Positions 58,133 through 64,000 of a stretch of DNA of 64,000 nt are shown here, piece after piece. The translations under genes and the position numbers were made by a program. Source of the DNA: Colwellia sp. BRX10-3 (GTDB lineage: Bacteria > Pseudomonadota > Gammaproteobacteria > Enterobacterales > Alteromonadaceae); assembly GCF_014077505.1 (NCBI RefSeq), contig NZ_JACGWA010000012.1:1-64000 (forward strand), in the 5' to 3' direction. Below the pieces are notes generated by a model. The model worked only from the letters and a program-made list of their open reading frames with translations. It was not told where the DNA came from and made no database searches. Position 1 is the stretch's first letter; each line of letters begins with the position of its first letter.

Positions 58133-58530
58133 ATTATTTTATATTCCTACTAAGCTGACTGTGTCAGTTGCGTCAAAGTTGTGTGCACCGAGTGACTTAA
58201 TATTGCTCAAGCAAAATATCAAGAAAAATTGCAATAATGAATAAAACTGAGACGAAAAATTAAATTTGAGATTGAAATTACTATTAGATATATCTGTAAA
58301 TAAGCAAACTGACAAGCAAAAAATTTTTATATATATGCCTTTTTACAACTTTTAGCTATAATGATGCGAATTTTTCGGCGCCATCATAATCGACTTTTTA
58401 GCAAAACTTAAGGGCTGAAAGCGAAATAACTTCATTTTTTCACCCGTTATAACAATTTTTTACAATCACTCCAGGTAGATTGCGTTCATTTTAGTGAATT
58501 TCAATACCTATTAATAGGAAGAGAATATAC
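58133..58530. other. Intergenic region between topA and the ureohydrolase gene
   Basis: About 398 AT-rich bases between divergent genes. A TATAAT at 58357-58362 on the plus strand may be a -10 element for the ureohydrolase gene, without a clear -35. No repeat or RNA was recognised. Confidence 0.4.
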
Positions 58531-59637
58531 ATGACAACTTCATGGTCAACCTTTAAAAATAAAATTAACCAATGCTTATGTCCACCAGGTAACGGTGTTT
58601 TTACCGTTAATACCGCAAAAGAGCGCAAGGAGCGTTTGCACAACGCCTTATTTGGCCAATCAGACAATATCCAGTCGCTATGGCAGCAGAGCGTTGAAAA
58701 ACTGCCAGAATCGACTAACGCGGTGATTCTTGGCATAGCTTCAGATTGTGGTGGCGGAATTTTACGTGGCGCAAACTGGGGACCTTTATTTGTTCGCTCA
58801 ACGTTATTAGAACAATACCCTAATTTAAATGCCTTCGATTTAGGTGACGTGCGTGTTATTCCACATTTGTTACATGATAAGTACCTTAATGAAGCTACCA
58901 TTGCCAATTGTCGAAAAGCACTTTACCAAGATGAAAACAGCCCATTCCCTGTTAGCCCTTTAACGATAACAGAAGATGTATTACACGATTTTTATGCTGA
59001 GTTTCCAAAGAAAGGTATCTTTGGTATTGGCGGTGATCATTCCGTTAGTTACCCATTAACAAAAGCGTATTTACAAGCGAAGAAAAAGCAAGGCATACGT
59101 GCCGCTATTATTCATTTTGATGCACATACCGACTTACTGGTTGAACGTTTGGGCATCGACCTGTGTTTTGGCTCATGGTGTACCCATATTTTAGATGACC
59201 TAACTGATCGTCGTGACTTAATCCAAATCGGCATTCGCTCAAGCGGCAAACCTAAATCACATTGGGAAAGCACTTTTGGCGTTAAGCAACATTGGGCACA
59301 TGAAGTAAAAGAGCAAGGTGTTGATGCAATTATTGCAAAAATAATGAAGCAATTAAAAGATGATAACGTCGATGAAATTTATGTCAGTTTTGATATAGAT
59401 GCGCTTGATGAAATTTATGCCGCTGCAACTGGCACACCAGAGCCTGATGGCTTATCACCAAATGAGTCAATGCAAATATTACGTGCTATCGCCGCTCAAT
59501 ACCCGATTACGGGTGCCGACATGATGGAAATTGCACCATTTACCGACAGCACAGGCTTGGGTGAAGTTAGTCGTGATAGAACACTTGCTGCTGGTGCTGA
59601 GATTTCAGCTTTCTTGATTGAAGAGATTAATAAATAA
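58531..59637 (+). CDS. Arginase/agmatinase/formiminoglutamase family hydrolase
   Basis: A two-manganese ureohydrolase of 368 residues. The metal ligands are in 'GIGGDHSVSYPL', 'IHFDAHTDLL' and 'SFDIDALDEIY'. Compared with arginase the N-terminal part is longer and the 'APGTGTP' style loop reads 'AAATGTPEPDG'. Whether it acts on arginine, agmatine, formiminoglutamate or another guanidino compound cannot be decided. It stands alone with its own terminator. Confidence 0.88.
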   Translation: MTTSWSTFKNKINQCLCPPGNGVFTVNTAKERKERLHNALFGQSDNIQSLWQQSVEKLPESTNAVILGIASDCGGGILRGANWGPLFVRSTLLEQYPNLNAFDLGDVRVIPHLLHDKYLNEATIANCRKALYQDENSPFPVSPLTITEDVLHDFYAEFPKKGIFGIGGDHSVSYPLTKAYLQAKKKQGIRAAIIHFDAHTDLLVERLGIDLCFGSWCTHILDDLTDRRDLIQIGIRSSGKPKSHWESTFGVKQHWAHEVKEQGVDAIIAKIMKQLKDDNVDEIYVSFDIDALDEIYAAATGTPEPDGLSPNESMQILRAIAAQYPITGADMMEIAPFTDSTGLGEVSRDRTLAAGAEISAFLIEEINK

Positions 59638-59693
59638 AAAACATTCACACCACATAATTTTAAGTAGCTTAGTGGCTTATAAAAATCAAAGAC

Positions 59694-59723
59694 AAAAAAG
59701 CCGTTCAATGAACGGCTTTTTTA
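59694..59723. terminator. Bidirectional terminator
   Basis: AAAAAAGCCGTTCA and TGAACGGCTTTTTT form a perfect stem between the convergent ureohydrolase and Ig-repeat genes. Confidence 0.9.
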
Positions 59724-59739
59724 TTCACTTTTAATTCAG

Positions 59740-62241
59740 CTACTGAATAACAATTCCAATTGCTGATGAAGCGCTTACCACGCCACTAGGTGTAGTTACT
59801 TCAATAATTAACACGCCAGATTTAGGTTCAGCTTCACCTTTAACTGAAACACCAAACACTAAGCCACCATTATGATTATCATTTGGCCAAGTATAGCTGC
59901 TTGAACCTTGAATGGAGCCAACAGTTGCGGTAAATGAAACTATTGAACCTGCTGGCATAGGCTGGTTATGAAAATCAGCAATAATAAAGCTGCCTGAACC
60001 CACATTTTCACCCGCGATATAAATCACATCATCATTAGGATTGAAATTTGGATTAGCAACCTCGGCTGTATCAGGATCATTATCGTCATCAATTGTTGAG
60101 CTAACTGCATCACTGGTAGAGTTAACCGTAAAATGAGCACCACTGCCGGACATAACCAACACTAATGAGCCACGAACATTTATAGACTTCTGATCACTTG
60201 AACAACCATCGTGTGCTGGAATTGAACATAACACACCATTGTATTTCGCATCATTTACCGTAAATAAATTATCAACATTAAAGTCAGTAAACTCTTCAAG
60301 TTCACCACCTGTTTGAGCGCCGGCTTCAACTGTATTAAACAGACCATCTTCATTGTGATCGACAAACGCTTCTTTTAAGTCATAAACACTGCCACTGATA
60401 TTAGTACCAGCAAAGGCTGTCATTTCAGCAGCATCGAAACGTGCGTTACCATTTAAGTCAGGAAATGATTCTTCTCCAATTACCGTTGCTAGAATAGTTG
60501 CTCTGCCACCATATTTTTGACCTAAGGTATTAAATGTTTCAGGTAAATGAACTACATCAGGTGAATTTGACCAATTATACTCATCACCAGTATTATGCTG
60601 CAGCACATGCCCTTCTGGACGCGTGTTTTGGCTATTCCATGTAACACTACATGTACCATTATCAGTTACACATGAAGGTTCAATACGACCACCTTCAGTG
60701 GTAAATGTAACAGCGGTACCATCTGGTACCGGGTTATTAAAAGCATCAGCTAATCGTGCGGTCACGACAACTTCTGTACCATCAATACTCCAGCCTTCAG
60801 GATTCAAAATATTAGCCGACAGACTGAAGCTATCTTGATCCGGAATACCAGTTGAAACTACCAGTAAACTAGATTGCGATGAAATTTGCGGTTCACTACC
60901 GTCAATGGTTGCTAAAACGCGAACACTGGTAGCTACCGTGCCAGAATTGATCACTGTTTGAACTAAACCGTTATTATCTGTTGTAGCACTTGTTGGGATT
61001 ATTTTAATCCCGCCAACATTGGTATTTAAGGCAAAATTAACCAGTTGGTTATTTACAGGGTTACTATTAGTATCTAAAACCCTAAAAACTACTGTTGCGC
61101 TTTCAGAGCCGCCAACACTACCTGTACCTAATATGGAAATATTTTCAGGACTTGATGAAACAAATTCTATACTGCCCACTTCAGCCGGTAAAATATTTAT
61201 TGATGCATTAGCTGATAAATTAATGCCACCTGCGTTTGCAGTTACATTTATAGGGTCGTCATCTACACAGCCTTTAGCTAAATATGTACTAGTCGCAACG
61301 CCGTTAGAGGTAGTAACTGGGCTACTTAGTGTTGCTGTCGGAGTAGATTGTTTTGTACAAGCTGATGAGAAGTTAATCTCAACTGGCTCGTTAAATAAAT
61401 TACCTTGGTCATCGACAATTGTTACAGAAACTACACTTGTACCGCCCGCAGATATTTGCGCTAAGCTAACATCAGCAACGCCTTCAACAAACGGTGTACC
61501 ACTACCCATCGAAACCGTAGACGAACCAACAACAAATAATACCTGACCCGTTTCACCACTAATAATTGAAGCGGTAATAGCACCAGCGCCTAAGTTTTCA
61601 CCTGCAAATACATCAACAGTTGCTTGATTATTATTGTTTGAAAGCGCCGAACCAATTGGAATTTCACCAACGGTAGAAACAAAACTAACGATTACAGGAG
61701 CGCTAATGCCATCAATAGTAGCAATCGCTTTAGCAGGTTTTGAAGAAGTTATTGAATTGGTAGGGTTACCGTCAGAATCGACTAAGGTAACACTGATATT
61801 AATATCACCAACAACACCAATGTCATCACCTTGAGTCGTATAGCCTAAAGGTGTCGTCGAGCTTTCCCCTGACGATATTGTTGCCGATATTTCAGCCGCA
61901 CCACGAACACTACCGGCCGTTAACGTTATTGTCGCCACGCCACTATCGTCTGTAAGAGCAGAACCCGAGACAGGAGAAAAAACGCCTAATCCTGTGGTAA
62001 AAGTAACAGCTCTACCCACAACTGGAGTAGTGCCTTGCATAACGGTTGCAGTAACAGTAACTGGCGCAGCGCCGGTAACCGTTGTATCTGAAATCGCTAA
62101 AGAAATTGTTATAGCGTCTGGTGTACTACCATCGCCACCATTTGAGGTATCATCAAACCCACCACTACTGCCACCACAACCGATTAAAGTAGCAAACAGT
62201 AAAATAAAACTAAAGCGTTGAAGTAGCGCCATAAAAAGCAT
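59740..62241 (-). CDS. Large lipoprotein with bacterial Ig-like repeats
   Basis: An 833-residue secreted protein. The N-terminus is a lipoprotein signal with lipobox 'LIGC' and a Gly/Ser/Asp-rich linker. It is followed by at least five or six Ig-like (invasin/Big_1-type) domains of about 90-100 residues, with repeated 'VTATVM', 'GVATITLTAG', 'NGVATSTYLAKG', 'NNGLVQTVINSG' and 'DAFNNPVPDGTAVTFTTEGG' strand patterns. A region near residues 590-650 contains acidic 'DLNGNARFDAAE' and 'DHNEDGLFNTVE' calcium-binding-like loops. Likely a surface protein or adhesin; the ligand is unknown. Confidence 0.85.
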   Translation of the reverse strand: MLFMALLQRFSFILLFATLIGCGGSSGGFDDTSNGGDGSTPDAITISLAISDTTVTGAAPVTVTATVMQGTTPVVGRAVTFTTGLGVFSPVSGSALTDDSGVATITLTAGSVRGAAEISATISSGESSTTPLGYTTQGDDIGVVGDINISVTLVDSDGNPTNSITSSKPAKAIATIDGISAPVIVSFVSTVGEIPIGSALSNNNNQATVDVFAGENLGAGAITASIISGETGQVLFVVGSSTVSMGSGTPFVEGVADVSLAQISAGGTSVVSVTIVDDQGNLFNEPVEINFSSACTKQSTPTATLSSPVTTSNGVATSTYLAKGCVDDDPINVTANAGGINLSANASINILPAEVGSIEFVSSSPENISILGTGSVGGSESATVVFRVLDTNSNPVNNQLVNFALNTNVGGIKIIPTSATTDNNGLVQTVINSGTVATSVRVLATIDGSEPQISSQSSLLVVSTGIPDQDSFSLSANILNPEGWSIDGTEVVVTARLADAFNNPVPDGTAVTFTTEGGRIEPSCVTDNGTCSVTWNSQNTRPEGHVLQHNTGDEYNWSNSPDVVHLPETFNTLGQKYGGRATILATVIGEESFPDLNGNARFDAAEMTAFAGTNISGSVYDLKEAFVDHNEDGLFNTVEAGAQTGGELEEFTDFNVDNLFTVNDAKYNGVLCSIPAHDGCSSDQKSINVRGSLVLVMSGSGAHFTVNSTSDAVSSTIDDDNDPDTAEVANPNFNPNDDVIYIAGENVGSGSFIIADFHNQPMPAGSIVSFTATVGSIQGSSSYTWPNDNHNGGLVFGVSVKGEAEPKSGVLIIEVTTPSGVVSASSAIGIVIQ

Positions 62242-62710
62242 CTCCCTGGTAATTATTTCATCAACTTATCCCATCTTAACCGAATTTTTATAAAAAGGTC
62301 AGTGATTAACACAAAAAACATAATTTATTGAGAATTGACAAGTTTTCAGGGGGTGTAAATCACTATATAGCCCCTAATTTAATTACGATAGATTGTGTCG
62401 CATGTAGATAAATTATAGGTAACTCAACGTATAGGTTTCACAATTTTACGCTGATTATTAAAAAGGATATTCAATTAAAAAAATGACACATTTTACAATG
62501 CACAATATATAGACCTTTTATTAAAGTTAATGCCAACGGTATCACAATCGATATTAGCCATTACAATCCAACAACTCTGCTTGTATTAAAAAGTAAACTA
62601 AGCCGTAATAAAAATAATCTCGTAAAATCAACAGTCACAAAGCTTTAATCATTTGATTTCTCCTCCTCGCAACAACATAATAAGGAATCGTTCATTAAAA
62701 CTAGAATAAT
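62242..62710. other. Intergenic region upstream of the symporter gene
   Basis: About 469 AT-rich bases between the divergent Ig-repeat and symporter genes. A TTGACA at 62338-62343 has no -10 at a good distance. Nothing else was recognised. Confidence 0.4.
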
Positions 62711-64000
62711 ATGACTGAAAAAAAGCAAGCAAGTTTAACGGCTCGAATTGTTACCGGTATGGTAGCGGGTATTCTCACTGGCACAATTTTACAATGGTTA
62801 ATGCCTGATGGTTCAGACGCTGTCATTCCTTTATACCTATTTGATCTTTCATTACGCGGCTTTTTAGTTGATGGTGTTTTTGAGGTTATTGGGCAAATAT
62901 TTATTTCTAGTTTACAAATGTTGGTTGTACCTCTGGTGTTCGTGTCTTTAATTTGTGGTACCTGCTCACTAAAAGATACCACTAAACTTGGCCGAATAGG
63001 AGGCAAGGCCATTGGCCTATATTTGCTAACAACCGCTATTGCCATAAGTTTTGCAATTAGTTTAGCCTTGCTTGTTAGTCCTGGTGAAGGGGTTAATATG
63101 ATCGCAGGCACAACGTTTGCCAGCCGAGAAGCCCCATCGCTTGCGCAAGTATTAATTCAAATGTTTCCAAGTAATCCATTTGCGGCCTTTGCTCAAGGTA
63201 ACATGCTGCAAGTCATAATTTTTGCTTTATTATTTGGTATCGCTATTGCGCTATCTGGAAAGCCAGGTGAGCGCGTTGCTGCTCTATTCGAAGATATGAG
63301 CGCTGTTGTTATGCGTCTTGTCACTATCTTGATGAACATTGCACCTTATGGTGTATTTTGTTTATTAGCCGGTTTGTTTACCGATGTATCATTAAGTACC
63401 TTTGGTAATTTAATAGAATATTTCTTGGTGGTGGTTTTTGCGCTGTTACTGCATGCCTTTGTTACTTACCCTGTTTTACTCAAACTACTGACTGGCTTAA
63501 ACCCATTAATCTTTTTAAAGAAAATGCGCGATACTGCCATTTTTGCTTTTTCGACCTCAAGTAGTAATGCCACGTTACCTATTACGTTAGAAACAACGAC
63601 CAAAAAAATGGGTGTTAAAAACTCTATAGCGTCATTTACCGTGCCATTGGGTGCCACTATCAATATGGACGGCACAGCGATTATGCAAGGTGTTGCGACA
63701 GTATTTATCGCACAAGTATTTAGCCAAGATTTAACGCTTACTGATTACTTAATGGTAATTCTGACAGCAACCTTAGCGTCAATTGGTACGGCGGGCGTAC
63801 CGGGCGTTGGCTTAATTATGTTAGCCATGGTTTTAGAGCAAGTTGGTTTACCTGTCGAAGGTATTGCGCTGATTATTGGTGTAGACCGTTTATTAGATAT
63901 GACGCGTACCGCGGTTAATGTTACCGGAGATAGTATGGTGACCGTGATTGTTGGTAAGTCTGAAGATCAATTTGACGAAGCGGTATTTAACGAACCAGAT
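62711..64000 (+). CDS. Dicarboxylate/amino acid:cation symporter (DAACS family), C-terminus cut by the window edge
   Basis: The frame is open from the ATG at 62711 to the end of the window (430 codons) with no stop. It begins MTEKKQASLTARIVTGMVAG and has the DAACS serine-rich motif 'FAFSTSSSNATLP' (re-entrant loop 1), 'GATINMDGTAIMQG' and the later 'AGVPGVGLIMLAMVLEQVGLP' and 'DRLLDMTRTAVNVTGD' regions that form the substrate and sodium sites. It imports glutamate, aspartate or C4-dicarboxylates with Na+ or H+. The stop codon must lie just beyond the window. Confidence 0.93.
   Translation, partial: MTEKKQASLTARIVTGMVAGILTGTILQWLMPDGSDAVIPLYLFDLSLRGFLVDGVFEVIGQIFISSLQMLVVPLVFVSLICGTCSLKDTTKLGRIGGKAIGLYLLTTAIAISFAISLALLVSPGEGVNMIAGTTFASREAPSLAQVLIQMFPSNPFAAFAQGNMLQVIIFALLFGIAIALSGKPGERVAALFEDMSAVVMRLVTILMNIAPYGVFCLLAGLFTDVSLSTFGNLIEYFLVVVFALLLHAFVTYPVLLKLLTGLNPLIFLKKMRDTAIFAFSTSSSNATLPITLETTTKKMGVKNSIASFTVPLGATINMDGTAIMQGVATVFIAQVFSQDLTLTDYLMVILTATLASIGTAGVPGVGLIMLAMVLEQVGLPVEGIALIIGVDRLLDMTRTAVNVTGDSMVTVIVGKSEDQFDEAVFNEPD

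Noticed and set aside
61019-61546. 175-codon plus-strand open frame
   Set aside because: It lies fully opposite the Ig-repeat gene, whose repeats force open antisense frames; no ribosome binding site or family was seen.
62701-63111. 136-codon minus-strand open frame
   Set aside because: It is opposite the start of the symporter gene, which has strong family motifs.

Overview
The window reads as chromosomal DNA from a marine gammaproteobacterium of the order Alteromonadales, most likely Colwelliaceae (Colwellia/Thalassotalea type). The reasons are a low-GC, AT-rich base composition, familiar gammaproteobacterial gene orders (ygfB-pepP-ubiH-ubiI, zapA-6S RNA, rsmE-gshB-yqgE-ruvX, pilT/pilU next to yggS-proC-yggT, rdgB-hemW), and short dispersed intergenic repeats of a kind common in that group. 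The placement is inferred from gene content and sequence style, not from a database search.

Layout. 1-123: the edge of an IS3-type insertion sequence. 134-5110: the glycine cleavage operon gcvT-gcvH-gcvP (minus strand) with a visible sigma70 promoter. 5372-10239: ubiI, ubiH, pepP and ygfB (minus). 10475-12288: zapA, the 6S RNA gene and murI. 12350-13750: metK with a MetJ-type operator and a terminator. 14132-18034: rsmE, gshB, yqgE, ruvX and an AEC transporter. 18053-21021: a secreted DsrE-like protein and the twitching ATPases PilU and PilT (minus). 21091-26732: yggS, proC, yggT, a DUF4426 gene, rdgB, hemW and tadA. 26794-28624: a STAS-like gene and a MarR regulator facing an AhpD-like gene. 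28660-30459: a small basic protein and mltF. 30644-34603: purL. 34682-42467: mixed genes, namely a universal stress protein, a nitroreductase, a small Cys-rich protein, an RraB-like protein, a pseudouridine synthase, a plant-type dihydrodipicolinate synthase, a periplasmic solute-binding protein and cinA. 42649-45512: an unusual three-gene group (hypothetical, FapA/DUF342, YggN/DUF2884). 45723-49336: the electron-transfer flavoprotein system, ETF-QO divergent from etfB-etfA, with two PsrA-like operators between them. 49484-50704: a SUI1-family factor and a double-receiver response regulator. 50732-53797: a TyrR-type activator divergent from a methionine gamma-lyase, with three TyrR-like boxes between them. 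53865-58132: a HIT protein, a YlqF-type GTPase and topA. 58531-64000: a ureohydrolase, a large Ig-repeat lipoprotein and a dicarboxylate/glutamate symporter cut off by the window edge.

Most of the window is core metabolism and housekeeping: one-carbon/glycine and methionine metabolism (gcvTHP, metK, methionine gamma-lyase), ubiquinone biosynthesis and use (ubiH, ubiI, ETF-QO), glutathione, purine and proline synthesis, and nucleotide, tRNA and rRNA maintenance. No phage, CRISPR array, toxin-antitoxin system, defence island or biosynthetic cluster was found, and nothing amounts to a clearly new multi-gene system. The items most worth a second look are smaller: a MarR gene that appears to start at an ATT codon, a plant-like DapA, TyrR boxes between tyrR and a methionine gamma-lyase gene, twin PsrA-like boxes at the etf locus, a tandem/dispersed repeat sitting directly against terminators, and an overlooked 52-residue basic protein gene.
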